A stretch of 52,444 bases of DNA from Patescibacteria group bacterium (GCA_028696995.1 JAQVFY010000003.1:9787-62230); one strand, 5' to 3'; shown: positions 39,346-50,937, counted from the first letter of the stretch. Numbers and translations are program-made. Notes: a model not told the origin generated them from the sequence alone.

Positions 39346-41160
39346 ATGAAATCATTTTTTAAAAATTTTTTAGTATTTTTGCTGGTTTTTTTGGTTGTGG
39401 CCAGTTTATTTAGTATTTTTACTAATAAAACTGATCAGCCAGAAAATATTTTGATGAGCGATTTTGTTAATTTAATAAAAGATGAGCAGGTTTCTGAGGT
39501 AGTTGTTTCTGGGGATGAAATAAATATTACTTTGAATTCCGGCGATAAAAAAATTACTAAAAAAGAGATGGGTGAATCTTTATCCAGTTTACTTAATAAT
39601 TTTGAAGTAGATTCGGAAAAAATATCTAAGATGGATATTTCTATCCAAGAAGATGATGGTTTTGCTTCTTTTATGATGTCTTTATTGCCCTTTTTAATTC
39701 CTTTTTTGTTGGTAATAATTTTTCTTTATTTTATGATGAAAGGGGTAACTGGGGCTAATTCTAAGGCCATGATGTTTGGTCAATCACAAGCTAAAGAGTT
39801 TGATGGTAATCAAAAAAATAAAACAACTTTTAAGGATGTGGCTGGAGCTAAAGAAGCTAAACAAGAGTTAAGTGAAATTGTTGATTTTTTACGTTTTCCC
39901 AAAAAATTTCATGATTTAGGAGCTAAAATTCCCAAGGGAGTTTTATTATTAGGTAGTCCTGGAACCGGAAAAACTTTGATGGCTAAGGCTGTAGCTGGAG
40001 AAGCCAATGTCCCCTTTTTTAGTATTTCTGGTTCCGAATTTGTGGAAATGTTTGTTGGGGTTGGGGCTTCAAGGGTTAGGTCTTTATTTCAAAAAGCTAA
40101 AAAAAGTTCTCCTTGTATAGTTTTTATTGATGAAATTGATGCTGTTGGTCGTCGTCGTGGGGCAGGATTAGGCGGCTCGCATGATGAGAGAGAGCAAACT
40201 CTAAATCAAATATTAGTAGAAATGGACGGCTTTGATCAGAATATCAATATTATTATCATTGCTGCTACCAATAGGCCTGATGTTTTAGATCCAGCTTTAC
40301 TTCGTCCTGGACGTTTTGATAGACAAGTAGTAATTGATGTTCCTGATTTAAGAGATCGAGAAGAAATTTTGCAGGTTCATGCTAAGAAAAAACCTTTAGC
40401 TAAGGATGTAGAGTTGAAGCAGATCGCCCAAAGAACACCAGGCTTTAGTGGAGCTGATTTAGCCAATGTTTTAAATGAAGGAGCTATCTTAGCTGCTCGG
40501 CAAAATAAAAAGGTTGTTGAATTGGTTGATTTGTTTGAGGCTATTGAAAAGGTGATGATTGGGCCAGAGAGAAAAAGCAGAATTATCAGTGATGAAGAGA
40601 AAAAGATTACAGCTTATCATGAAGCCGGGCATGCTTTAGTAGCTCATTTTTTACCTAATTCTGATCCGGTTCATAAAGTTTCTATTATTGCTCGCGGTCA
40701 GGCCGGTGGCTATACTTTAAAACTTCCATTAAATGATAAAAAACTTTATACCAAAAATTATTTTTTAGATGAAATTGCTGTTTTATTAGCTGGTCATTTG
40801 ACCGAAAAAGATATTTTCGGTGAAGTTACTACTGGAGCAACTTCAGATTTAAGGAGAGCTACTAGTTTGGCTCGTCGCTTAGTTACTGATTATGGTATGA
40901 GTGATAAATTAGGTCCCAGAACTTTTGGCGAAAAAGAAGAGATGATTTTTTTAGGTCGTGAAATTCATGAGCAAAGAGATTATAGTGAAAAAGTAGCCGA
41001 AAAAATCGATGAAGAAATTGCTCAAATAATGAAAGAGGGAGAAAAACGGGCACTTGAGGTTTTAAATACCAAGAGAGAATATTTAGAAAAGATAGTCAAA
41101 GTTTTATTAGAAAAAGAAACTATAGAAAAAGAAGAGTTTGATTCTTTGTTAATTGAATAA
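39346..41160 (+). CDS. ftsH: ATP-dependent zinc metalloprotease FtsH
   Basis: [34 protein letters not shown] region. Confidence 0.97.
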   Translation: MKSFFKNFLVFLLVFLVVASLFSIFTNKTDQPENILMSDFVNLIKDEQVSEVVVSGDEINITLNSGDKKITKKEMGESLSSLLNNFEVDSEKISKMDISIQEDDGFASFMMSLLPFLIPFLLVIIFLYFMMKGVTGANSKAMMFGQSQAKEFDGNQKNKTTFKDVAGAKEAKQELSEIVDFLRFPKKFHDLGAKIPKGVLLLGSPGTGKTLMAKAVAGEANVPFFSISGSEFVEMFVGVGASRVRSLFQKAKKSSPCIVFIDEIDAVGRRRGAGLGGSHDEREQTLNQILVEMDGFDQNINIIIIAATNRPDVLDPALLRPGRFDRQVVIDVPDLRDREEILQVHAKKKPLAKDVELKQIAQRTPGFSGADLANVLNEGAILAARQNKKVVELVDLFEAIEKVMIGPERKSRIISDEEKKITAYHEAGHALVAHFLPNSDPVHKVSIIARGQAGGYTLKLPLNDKKLYTKNYFLDEIAVLLAGHLTEKDIFGEVTTGATSDLRRATSLARRLVTDYGMSDKLGPRTFGEKEEMIFLGREIHEQRDYSEKVAEKIDEEIAQIMKEGEKRALEVLNTKREYLEKIVKVLLEKETIEKEEFDSLLIE

Positions 41161-41168
41161 AATTAAAA

Positions 41169-41197
41169 TTGACTATTTTTCTAATTTAAATTATACT
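41169..41197 (+). promoter_or_regulatory. Promoter upstream of rpmF
   Basis: TTGACT-N17-TATACT. Confidence 0.65.
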
Positions 41198-41369
41198 TAA
41201 AATCGTAAGTCTTATAATTAAATTATCGTAAATAATCAACCTTATTGAGCATAGATTTATGTGTAATATATGGTTTGATGCACGGTGTATAAAGATCCCA
41301 AAGATTTGAATTCTCTAATTAATAAAGTTGGTTTAGAGAACCAATATCCTGAAGATCACATTTTTTAAT

Positions 41370-41564
41370 ATGTCTGTACCAAAAAAAAGAAAAACTAGGT
41401 CATCTGTTGGACAAAGTCGTTCTCATCAAGCTTTAAAGGCCAAAACTTTAAACAATTGTTCTAAGTGTGGTCAAGTTGTTTTACCACATAGTGCTTGTGG
41501 ATTTTGTGGAAATTACAAAAATAAAACAGTATTAGAAATTAAGAATAAAAAAACTAAAAAATAG
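41370..41564 (+). CDS. rpmF: 50S ribosomal protein L32 (Zn-binding form)
   Basis: MSVPKKRKTRSSVGQSRSHQAL...CSKCGQVVLPHSACGFCG. Confidence 0.94.
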   Translation: MSVPKKRKTRSSVGQSRSHQALKAKTLNNCSKCGQVVLPHSACGFCGNYKNKTVLEIKNKKTKK

Positions 41565-41609
41565 TGATAAAATGCTATTTTATAGTGTTTTATTATAAAT
41601 TTGATATCT

Positions 41610-42086
41610 ATGGCCAATAGACATTTATCTCGAACTATTGCTATGCAAACTTTGTTTGTTTGGGATTTTAACGGAAAAAAGAAAGATTTGAAAGAAATAA
41701 TTGTTGATAATTTTCTTAATTTTGCCCCTGAATTCGATGATGGTGGTTTTGCCGAAGAATTATCTTTAGGAGTTTTTAATAATATTGAAAAAATTGATAA
41801 CTTAATAAGAGAATATGCTCCTGAATGGCCAATAGATCAAATAACTATGGTTGACAGGAATGTTTTACGTTTAGGTATTTATGAATTAGTCTTTTCAGAA
41901 AAAATGCCTCCTAAAGTTGCTATTAATGAAGCTATTGAAATTGCTAAGAATTTTGGAGGAGAATCTTCTGGTAAATTTATTAATGGAGTTTTAGGTTCTA
42001 TTTATAATAAGATGCCGGAAGAGGAAAAAAAGAAGAGAGAAAACTTTTCTAGCTTTAAGGAAGAAAATAAAAATACTGAAGCCTAG
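41610..42086 (+). CDS. nusB: Transcription antitermination factor NusB
   Basis: [14 protein letters not shown]...[48 protein letters not shown]. Confidence 0.94.
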   Translation: MANRHLSRTIAMQTLFVWDFNGKKKDLKEIIVDNFLNFAPEFDDGGFAEELSLGVFNNIEKIDNLIREYAPEWPIDQITMVDRNVLRLGIYELVFSEKMPPKVAINEAIEIAKNFGGESSGKFINGVLGSIYNKMPEEEKKKRENFSSFKEENKNTEA

Positions 42087-42106
42087 AAAAATAATTCAAT
42101 TTTATT

Positions 42107-42802
42107 ATGAGTAATTTAAAAAAATTAGAAAAAATTATTGAAGTTGATTTTCAAAACAAGAATCTTTTACAACAGGCCATGGTGCATCGCTCTTATATTA
42201 ATGAGCACTCTGATTTTATAACAGGGCATAATGAGCGTTTAGAATTTCTAGGTGATGCTGTTTTAGAAATTGTCGTTACCGAGTATTTATATTTAAATTT
42301 TCCTGATAAACCAGAGGGAGATCTGACTAACTGGCGGGCCAGCTTAGTTAATTCTAAGATGTTATATCAAATAGCTCAAAAATTAAATTTTGATAATTAT
42401 TTATTATTATCTAAAGGTGAATCTCGAGATAAAAATTCTAAGGCTCGACAATATATTTTAGCTAACTCAGTTGAAGCTGTTATTGGAGCAATATATTTAG
42501 ATCAAGGAATAAAATCAGCTCAGAAATTTATTTTTAAAAATGTAATTGTTAATTTAGATGATATTATTAAAAACAAGACTTATTTAGATCCAAAATCTAG
42601 ATTTCAAGAGGTGGCTCAAGAAATGGTCGGAATAACTCCTTCTTATCGGGTTTTACGTGAAGAGGGACCTGATCATGCTAAGAAATTTACAGTAGGATTA
42701 TTTTTAAATGAAGATTTAGTTTCTTCTGGGGAAGGGCTTTCTAAACAGGAGGCTCAATCTGATGCCGCTGAAAAAGGTTTAAGAGCAAAAAATTGGCTTT
42801 AA
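42107..42802 (+). CDS. rnc: Ribonuclease III
   Basis: HNERLEFLGDAVLEIVVTEYLY; C-terminal dsRBD. Confidence 0.96.
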   Translation: MSNLKKLEKIIEVDFQNKNLLQQAMVHRSYINEHSDFITGHNERLEFLGDAVLEIVVTEYLYLNFPDKPEGDLTNWRASLVNSKMLYQIAQKLNFDNYLLLSKGESRDKNSKARQYILANSVEAVIGAIYLDQGIKSAQKFIFKNVIVNLDDIIKNKTYLDPKSRFQEVAQEMVGITPSYRVLREEGPDHAKKFTVGLFLNEDLVSSGEGLSKQEAQSDAAEKGLRAKNWL

Positions 42803-42820
42803 TTATTAATTATAAAAAAT

Positions 42821-44023
42821 ATGAATATTGATAAAATATTAGAAATAGCTATAAAAAATAATGCTTCCGATGTTCATTTAATACATGGACTTTTCCCAAT
42901 CTTAAGGATAGATGGGAAACTTTTTAGTTTAAGAGGCTCTTCTTTAGAGGAAGCTAATTTTTCGGATCAAGATCAGAATGAAGATAATTTTTCTATTTCC
43001 GAATTAGATACCAAGGAAGATGATAAGTTTTTCATGGAGGAATCTGTTTATTCTAAGGAAAAAAATAAAGATGAAGATGATGAAGGGTCTAATTCAAATA
43101 ATTTTAAATTAGTAACTTCTGATAGTATTCACAGAATATTAAAAAAGGCTTTGCGAGAAGAGCAATTAGAAAGATTTTATAAGGAGAGAGATTATGATTT
43201 TAGTTATCAATTTGATGATTTTCGTTTTCGTGTTAATTTGTCTTATGAACGTAGCAATTTTAAGGCTGTTTTTAGAATTATTAATAAACAAAGCCCAACC
43301 TTGGAGGATGTTAATTTACCAGATAGAGTTAAAGATCTTTTAAATTTAAATCATGGTTTGATTTTAGTTACTGGACCTTCTGGTTGTGGTAAATCTACTT
43401 CTTTGGCGGCTATGATTAATTATATAAATAATAATAGAAATTGTAATATTGTTACTTTAGAGGACCCTATTGAATTTATATTTAAGCCAAATAAAAGTAT
43501 TATTACCCAGCGACAATTAGGAACAGATATGACTTCTTTTGCTAGCGGTTTAAAACATGTTTTACGGCAAGATCCTAATATCGTTATGGTAGGAGAAATG
43601 AGAGATTTAGAAACTATATCTACGGCTATTACTTTAGCAGAAACTGGTCATTTAATTTTAGCCACCCTTCATACTTGTAACGCAGCTCAAACAGTTGATC
43701 GAATTATTGATATTTTTCCGTCTCATCAGCAGGGACAGGTTAAGTCTCAACTTTCATTGACCTTATCAGCGATTATTTCACAAGTTTTACTTCCTAAAAT
43801 TGGAGGGGGAAGAGTAGCCGCTCGAGAAATACTTATTAATAATTCTGCTATTTCAAATTTGATTCGAGATCAAAAAATTGCTCAAATTAGAAGCGTAATT
43901 GAAACTCATTCTAAGGATGGAATGATTAGTTTTGAAAAGAGTATTAAAAATTTGTGTGATCAAGGAATTGTTGATATTAGTGAAGCTAAGCAATTTTTGG
44001 ATGATAAATTGTTTTTTAGTTAA
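42821..44023 (+). CDS. PilT-like type IV pilus retraction ATPase
   Basis: NASDVHLIHGLFPILRIDGKL, GPSGCGKSTSLAAMINYIN, LRQDPNIVMVGEMRDLETISTAITLAETGHLILATLHT. Confidence 0.92.
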   Translation: MNIDKILEIAIKNNASDVHLIHGLFPILRIDGKLFSLRGSSLEEANFSDQDQNEDNFSISELDTKEDDKFFMEESVYSKEKNKDEDDEGSNSNNFKLVTSDSIHRILKKALREEQLERFYKERDYDFSYQFDDFRFRVNLSYERSNFKAVFRIINKQSPTLEDVNLPDRVKDLLNLNHGLILVTGPSGCGKSTSLAAMINYINNNRNCNIVTLEDPIEFIFKPNKSIITQRQLGTDMTSFASGLKHVLRQDPNIVMVGEMRDLETISTAITLAETGHLILATLHTCNAAQTVDRIIDIFPSHQQGQVKSQLSLTLSAIISQVLLPKIGGGRVAAREILINNSAISNLIRDQKIAQIRSVIETHSKDGMISFEKSIKNLCDQGIVDISEAKQFLDDKLFFS

Positions 44024-44044
44024 TTTTTTTATTAATTTCAAGTT

Positions 44045-44908
44045 TTATTCTAAATATATATTTTGTCCGTCGCTTATTATAGTAATCGTTCCGTCCAGAT
44101 CTGTACGGAACGTTTTTATTTCTAATTTTTGAAATCTTTTTAATGTTCTTAGGCTGGGGTGATTAAATTTGTTATTCTTTCCTACCATAATAATAACTAT
44201 TTCTGGTTTCACCTTCTCTATAAATTTTGTTTGACTGGAAGTTATAGATCCATGATGACCAGCTTTTAAAACGTCACTTTTGAGGTCAGAATTATTAGCT
44301 AAGAGCTCATTTTCTACTTCTATCTCGGCATCGCCCATAAATAAAAATTTTTTATTGGCACATTCTAATTTACTGACAATAGATGAATTATTAATATTAG
44401 CTATTTCTTTTCCTTGAAAACTTTCTATGGGGTATAGTATTTTTAGATTGCAATCTTTTCCTAAATTAACAATTTGATTTTTTTGGGGGATGAGTAGGGG
44501 AATTTTTTGTTTCTTTATTTCTTCTAGAAGTTCTAAATATACCGGAGAATAATGTAGGACACCAGTGTACATAATTTTTTGTACTTGATATTTTTTTAAT
44601 ATAGAAATCATTCCTAAAATGTGATCATCGTGGGGATGGGTTATTATCATTAAATTAATTTTCTTATTCCACCAAGGAACTTTTTTATTTAATTCTGCCA
44701 ATCCTTTATCGTCTCCGAAGTCTATAATCACATTATGATTTTGAGGAGTTTGAATTAAGATAGCATCGGCCTGCCCACAATCAATAAAAGAGATTTTTAA
44801 TTCTTTTATTTGTTTGCTAAAAAAATATAAGAAAGATAAATAAATAATTATACTTAACAGGGCAAGAGTTATTATTATTTTTATTTTTCTGGAGTTAATC
44901 TTTAACAT
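44045..44908 (-). CDS. ComEC/Rec2-type metallo-beta-lactamase-fold hydrolase (standalone)
   Basis: ISFIDCGQADAILIQTP, MIITHPHDDHILGM, KAGHHGSITSS; single N-terminal TM. Confidence 0.88.
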   Translation of the reverse strand: MLKINSRKIKIIITLALLSIIIYLSFLYFFSKQIKELKISFIDCGQADAILIQTPQNHNVIIDFGDDKGLAELNKKVPWWNKKINLMIITHPHDDHILGMISILKKYQVQKIMYTGVLHYSPVYLELLEEIKKQKIPLLIPQKNQIVNLGKDCNLKILYPIESFQGKEIANINNSSIVSKLECANKKFLFMGDAEIEVENELLANNSDLKSDVLKAGHHGSITSSQTKFIEKVKPEIVIIMVGKNNKFNHPSLRTLKRFQKLEIKTFRTDLDGTITIISDGQNIYLE

Positions 44909-45024
44909 AATTTTATTAATATATTTTTATTATATTTATTATAATTTATTTAATTTAAAATAAACTTAAATTTTCTTTAAAAATAATACTAAAAAAGGGA
45001 TTTTGGCTTTTATTTATAGGGGTG

Positions 45025-45053
45025 TTGACATTAATTAAAAAATAATATATAAT
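45025..45053 (+). promoter_or_regulatory. Consensus rRNA promoter upstream of 23S
   Basis: TTGACA-N17-TATAAT exact consensus. Confidence 0.88.
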
Positions 45054-45145
45054 AATTCTTAGTTTTGAAAACTTAAAAATTAAGGTTTAAGAAAATAAAA
45101 ATAAGGCAATTATGTTTATTTGTTTTTTGTTGTTAAATAAAATTT

Positions 45146-45195
45146 AGCGGCTTCAGTTTTCTGGTTATTGAGGGGCCGCTTTAAGGCGGTTTTTT
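45146..45195 (+). promoter_or_regulatory. Attenuator-like alternative hairpins in the 23S leader
   Basis: AGCGGC (45146-45151) pairs GCCGCT (45175-45180); alternative CCGCT-TTAA-GGCGG (45176-45189) followed by TTTTTT. Confidence 0.55.
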
Positions 45196-47460
45196 GTTTT
45201 CTCAAAATTATAAATTTAAGGTTTAATTTAGATGTTAAAATTTTAAATATTATTTTAAAGATAGTGTTTAGATATTAATATTTAAATGATCTTTAAAAAC
45301 TAAATGAAAAATTTTATTATTATTTAGCAATTTCAATAATAAAATTTCCAAAAATAATTTTTGAATTTAAAATCAAAAATGTGAGAAAATCTCGTTAAGA
45401 GTATATGGTGGATGCCTTGACATAAAAAGACGATGAAGGACGTAGCAGCCTGCGATAAGCTTCGGGGAGGTGGCAAGCAACCTTTGATCCGTAGATTTCC
45501 GAATGGGGAAACCTACTCTGTTGGAGACAGAGTGACCTGGCCTTAGCTAGGTGGAGCACCCGGTGAATTGAAACATCTTAGTAGCCGGAGGAAAAGAGAA
45601 TAATAATTATTCCCTTAGTAGTGGCGAGCGAAAAGGGAAGAGCCTAAACTTTATAAACTGAGCAATGATTGATTTTACTTTTGTGAATGAAATGTTGCGG
45701 AAGGGGTCAAGCCCATATGTTTATAGGGAGTTGTAAGATAATTACTTCTATTTCTTGAATAAAATAGAGTAAAGTCATAAATAATATTTTTAATCGAATG
45801 AGCTGGAAAGCTCAGCTAGAAAGGGTGATAGCCCCGTAGATAAAAAAAATATTACTTTACCGTAATTGTTCTTAAGTAATGCGGGCCTCGCGAAATCCCG
45901 CATGAATCTGGGTTGACTATAACCCAAGGCTAAATACTTTTTATGATCGATAGTGAACCAGTACCGTGAGGGAAAGGTGAAAAGCATCCCGGTGAGGGAG
46001 GTGAAATAGTACCTGAAACCATATACTTACAAGGAGTCGGAGCTTCAATTTATTGGGGTGACGGCGTGCCTATTGAAGAATGAGCCAACGAGTTTGTTCT
46101 ATGTGGCTGGCATAAGCTCCTTTGGAGAATATGCATAGTGAAAGCGAGGGTTAATAGCCCGTTTCAGTTATCTTATTGGAATAAGATGCTTCTTGTTTCA
46201 ATATGATAATTGATCTGTCGCATGGACAAGACCCGAAGCCGGGTGATCTAACCATGGCCAGGTTGAAGTGTGAAGAAATTCACATGGAGGACCGAACCCA
46301 CTAGCCGTGCAACACTAGGGGATGAGCTGTGGTTAGCGGTGAAATTCCAATCGAACTCGGCGATAGCTGGTTCTCCGCGAAATAGTTTTAGGACTAGCCT
46401 TGAGTGTTTATCATTGGGGGTAGAGCACTGAATGAGGGCGGGCCGCAAGGTACCGTCTTTAACCAAACTCCGAATACCAATGAATATAACTCAGGAGTCA
46501 GACTATGGGCGCTAAGGTCCATTAGTCAAAAGGGAAACAGCCCAGACCACAATCTAAGGTCCCAAAATATATGCTAAGTGTAAAAGGTGGTGTTGTGACC
46601 ACGACAATTAGGAGGTTGGCTTAGAAGCAGCCATCCTTTAAAGATAGCGTAATAGCTCACTAATCAAGTTGTTTCGCGCCGAAAATGTATCGGGGCTAAA
46701 GCATATTACCGAAGATGTGGATGTCATTATTTATAATGACGTGGTAGCGGAGCGTTCTGTCAGTGTTGAAGTCAAGTCGTGAGGCTTGGTGGAGTTGACG
46801 GAAGTGAGAATGTTGGCATGAGTAGCATAAAGGCAGGTGAAAACCCTGCCCACCGAAAATCTAAGGTTTCCTGGGCAACGTAAATCGACCCAGGGTTAGT
46901 CGGTCCTAAGGCGTATCTTGTGTAGTGCAAGAAAAGTCGATGGATGAGCTGGTTAATATTCCAGCACTACTGCGATCTCTGATGGAGGGACGTGGTTCTA
47001 AGGTTCAAGCGTTCCATGGTATGAGCGCTGATTGCTTCAAGAAATGATCTAGGCAAATCCGGATCAACAATTTCAAGAGGTTGTCTAAAGGTGAAGTTTC
47101 GGCGGATCCAATTGAGCGGAAGAATTACCAAGAAAAACTTCTAGGGTTAAAGTTCGTAGTAACCGTACTAAAACCGACACAGGTAGATGAGGCGAGGAGC
47201 CTAAGGTGTACGAGAGAATCTTCGTTAAGGAACTCGGCAAAACAGCGACCGTAATTTCGAGATAAGGTCTGCCCTAGTAATAGGGCCGCAGCTAAAGAGC
47301 TCAAGGGACTGTTTAACAAAAACACAGCTCTCTGCTAAATCGAAAGATGATGTATAGAGGGTGAAGCCTGGCCAGTGTCCGAACGTTAAGAGGAGGGGTT
47401 ATCCTAGTTTACTAGGAGAAGCTCTGAATTGAAGCGCGGATGAACGCCGGCGATAACTAT

Positions 47461-48254
47461 GAACGATTGTAGTTATAAAATTTGGCTATATGCTGGAATA
47501 TCCCGTTAAGCTAAAAGTACTCATTCTTATAAAAGAATAGTAAAAATCTTTTAGATAATTCCTATGGTTATGGGATACGGGGCAATCAGCAGGAAAGACT
47601 CTTAAAAATAATATTATGGACAATAATAAAATAAAACCAGAAATAGCTTGCTATTTAACTGGTTTTGCTGATGGAGAGGGAAGTTTTAATGTTTCTTTAA
47701 GAAAAAGACCAGACCATACTATGGGCTGGCAAGTAGTATTAACTTTTAATGTTTCTCAAAGAGAAAGTTATATTTTATCCCAATTTAAAAAACATTTAGG
47801 TTGTGGTAGAATAGTAAAAAGAAAGAAAGATGGATTATTTATGTATGTAGTAGATAACCCTAATTCTTTAAAAGAAAAAGTTATACCTTTTTTTAAGAAA
47901 TATAAATTTCTTTCACATAATAAGAAATATAATTTCTCAATATTTTGTCAAATTGCCAATTTAGTTTTTAATAAAGAGCATCTTAATAAGGATGGCTTTA
48001 AGAAGGTTATTGATCTAAGAGAAAAACTAAATATTGGTAGAGGCAGAAAGAGAAAATATAATAAAGAAGATTTTTCAGAAATCTTCGAAGAGAATCCCCA
48101 GAGACTACATGCCAAACCACGTATTTTTCGTGATGAAAAATAAGTGGATGATATAGTCCGATCTTTATGGAGACATAAAGTCAGTATTTTTATATGATTC
48201 AATTAGATAAATACTGAAGTTTATTAGATAAATTAAGAATAAACTAACATTATG
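47461..48254 (+). mobile_element. Group I intron, L1917-equivalent site, with LAGLIDADG ORF
   Basis: P1: exon ATAACTAT with intron GTAGTTAT (U.G at splice site); P10: CGATT with 3' exon AATCG; intron ends in G; joined exons TAACTAT|AATCGTCCTAAGG. Confidence 0.92.
47616..48143 (+). CDS. LAGLIDADG homing endonuclease (single motif)
   Basis: 175 aa, CYLTGFADGEGSFNVSLRKRPD. Confidence 0.93.
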   Translation: MDNNKIKPEIACYLTGFADGEGSFNVSLRKRPDHTMGWQVVLTFNVSQRESYILSQFKKHLGCGRIVKRKKDGLFMYVVDNPNSLKEKVIPFFKKYKFLSHNKKYNFSIFCQIANLVFNKEHLNKDGFKKVIDLREKLNIGRGRKRKYNKEDFSEIFEENPQRLHAKPRIFRDEK

Positions 48255-48258
48255 AATC

Positions 48259-48311
<53 letters not shown>

Positions 48312-48805
48312 TTAACCACTTGAGCACTGTCTCAACGAAGAACTCGGCGAAATTGCACTGCGAGTAAAGATGCTCGCTAACCATAGTAGGACGAAAAGAC
48401 CCCGTGAAGCTTTACTACAGCTTAATATTGAGTTAGGGGTATGCATGTTCAGTATAGGTGGGAGCCTTCGGGCGCCAGTGAGATACCACCCTTGTATACT
48501 TTTAATTCTCACCGCGTATTACGCGGGACAGTGTTTGGTGGGTAGTTTGTCTGGGGCGGATGCCTCCTAAAATGTAACGGAGGCGTTTACAAAGGTTGGT
48601 TATCTCGGAATGGAAACCCGAGAGATAGTGTAAAGGCATAAACCAGCTTTACTGCAAGACCTACCAGTCAAGCAGTCGCGAAAGCGGAACTTAGTGATCC
48701 GACCATTCAATGTAGGATGGTGGAAGCTCATCGGATAAAAGCTACTCCGGGGATAACAGGCTAGTCACGCCCAAGCGTCCACAGCGACGGCGTGGTTCGG
48801 CACCT

Positions 48806-49611
48806 TAACATATCGGGGTGCCTAGAGTAGTAATACTCTACAAGAAAAATTTGGCTTATAACGGCGAAATTCATTTATTTTATTAGCCTTTAATTACAAA
48901 AATATGAACAATACCGTGGGAAGTCTAACTCAAAGACAAATTTCAATCATTATTGGATCTATCTTAGGAGACGGATATTTACGAATTATACCAGGAAGAA
49001 AAGATGCTTTTTTAGAGATAAATCACTCTATTAAAGCCAAGGAATATGTTCTATGGAAATATTCTGAACTGGAAAATATTTGTGAGTCCGGCCCAGAAGA
49101 AAGATCTACTAATGGAGGAAGAATCGCTTATAGATTTTTTACTAAACAGCATCCAGAAATAACAGAGTTGTTTAAAAAGTTTTATGTTGATGGCAGGAAG
49201 GTTATTCCTAAAATCGACTTAAATGAATTAATTTTAGCAATTTGGTTTATGGATGATGGCAGTAAAACAAATAAGGGAGATGTATATTTGAATACTCAAC
49301 AATTTAGTATGAATGATCAAAAAAGATTGTTGTATAACTTACGTAATCTTGGCATTAGAGCCAGATTAAATAAAGATAAAAAGTATTATCGAATTAGAAT
49401 ATTAAAAGAGAGCCTTGCTCATTTTAATAAATTAATCTCTCCTTATATTATTGATTCTATGAGTTATAAATTGAGTTATGACCCCGTAGAGACTTATTCT
49501 TAAAAAGAATAGAGTGCTTCAAATGCGAAGCGCTAAGACGCCAAACTCCTATAGTATTTTATTATAGGATGAAGACATAGTCCGTGCCATTAGTAATAAT
49601 GGATTGACACA
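48806..49611 (+). mobile_element. Group I intron, L2500-equivalent site, with LAGLIDADG ORF
   Basis: P1: exon GGCACCT with GGGTGCC (U.G at splice site); P10: ATATCG with 3' exon CGATGT; GAAGACATAGTCCG P7-like; P9 CCATTAGTAATAATGG; last intron base A. Confidence 0.9.
48904..49503 (+). CDS. LAGLIDADG homing endonuclease (two-motif type)
   Basis: 199 aa, ISIIIGSILGDGYLRI and ILAIWFMDDGSK. Confidence 0.92.
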   Translation: MNNTVGSLTQRQISIIIGSILGDGYLRIIPGRKDAFLEINHSIKAKEYVLWKYSELENICESGPEERSTNGGRIAYRFFTKQHPEITELFKKFYVDGRKVIPKIDLNELILAIWFMDDGSKTNKGDVYLNTQQFSMNDQKRLLYNLRNLGIRARLNKDKKYYRIRILKESLAHFNKLISPYIIDSMSYKLSYDPVETYS

Positions 49612-49647
49612 CGATGTCGGCTCGTCGCATCCTGGGGGTGGAGAAGC

Positions 49648-49700
<53 letters not shown>

Positions 49701-49704
49701 CCGT

Positions 49705-50455
49705 TTAGAAGCGAATTAAATTGGCTTTTGAACAATCTGAACCCTTAAAAGACAAAATTACGGCGGCCTTACCGAGTAATCGGTATGGAAAAAGTTGACT
49801 CATATTGATGGAGTCCTAACATAGTTATTGTATAATAACCTGTCATATGTTAGGATAATATCAAGGGAAGTCGCTTATGTTAAAAATATCTTCAACACAA
49901 AAAGCTTATTTAGCTGGATTCATTGATGGAGATGGTAGTATTTATGTGAGACTAAAACCCAACGATGATTATCGCTACGGTTTTCAAGTTTCTCCATATA
50001 TAATATTATTTCAATCAGCAAAAGACGAAGAAATCTTTAAAAAGGTTTGCTCGTTGATTAATTGTGGCTATTTAAGAAAAAGAAAAGATGGAATATTAGA
50101 ATATACCATCGGAAGAGTTGCTGATATTAAAAGTTTTTTAGAGATGATTGGCCCATACTTAATTCTTAAAAAAAGACAAGCAGATTTAATGCTAAAAATA
50201 TTAGAGAAAAAAGAGTTAGTAGATAACAAGAATGATTTCAAAAAATTAATGGATCTTATTGATAAGTTCAGAGATCTAAACTATTCAAAAAAAAGAAAAA
50301 AACATAAGTTGACCCCTTAGAGACTGATCCCATTTTATCGAAAGGTAAATATAAGAGGAGAGAGTTCTGATTTTTTCAGAGCTAACACGTCAACCCCCTA
50401 AATAATTTAGGGTGAAGGTATAGTCCAATACACTTAGTAATAAGTGACAAATATG
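49705..50455 (+). mobile_element. Group I intron, L2593-equivalent site, with LAGLIDADG ORF
   Basis: IGS TTACGGCGG (49758-49766): GCGG pairs exon CCGT (U.G at site), TTACG pairs 3' exon CGTAA; intron ends in G; joined exons ACCGT|CGTAAGACAG. Confidence 0.87.
49877..50320 (+). CDS. LAGLIDADG homing endonuclease (single motif)
   Basis: 147 aa, KAYLAGFIDGDGSIYVRLKPNDDY. Confidence 0.93.
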   Translation: MLKISSTQKAYLAGFIDGDGSIYVRLKPNDDYRYGFQVSPYIILFQSAKDEEIFKKVCSLINCGYLRKRKDGILEYTIGRVADIKSFLEMIGPYLILKKRQADLMLKILEKKELVDNKNDFKKLMDLIDKFRDLNYSKKRKKHKLTP

Positions 50456-50819
50456 CGTAAGACAGGTCGGTCTCCTATCCACTATGGTCGTGGAAACTTG
50501 AAGAGGCCCTTCCTTAGTACGAGAGGACCGGGAAGGACGAAACTCTAGTGTACCAGCTGTTCTACCAAGGGCACCACTGGGTAGCTACTTTCGGTTATGA
50601 TAAGCGCTGAAAGCATATAAGCGCGAAGCTGTCTCTAAGATTAGGTTTCATAGATTCCTTATAGACTATGAGGTTGATAGGCTCTAAGTGTAAGTCCAGT
50701 AATGGATTGAGCTGAGGAGTACTAATAAATCATTTGATTTTCTCACATTTTTGGTTTTAATAAAATTATATAATTACTTTAAGTAATTGTATTGATTTTT
50801 AAATAATTAGATTATATAA

Positions 50820-50935
<116 letters not shown>

Positions 50936-50937
50936 CA

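Noticed and set aside
44088-44113. CGTTCCGT...ACGGAACG inverted repeat
   Set aside because: Lies inside the ComEC-like coding sequence with no downstream T tract; probably coincidental or a weak terminator overlap.
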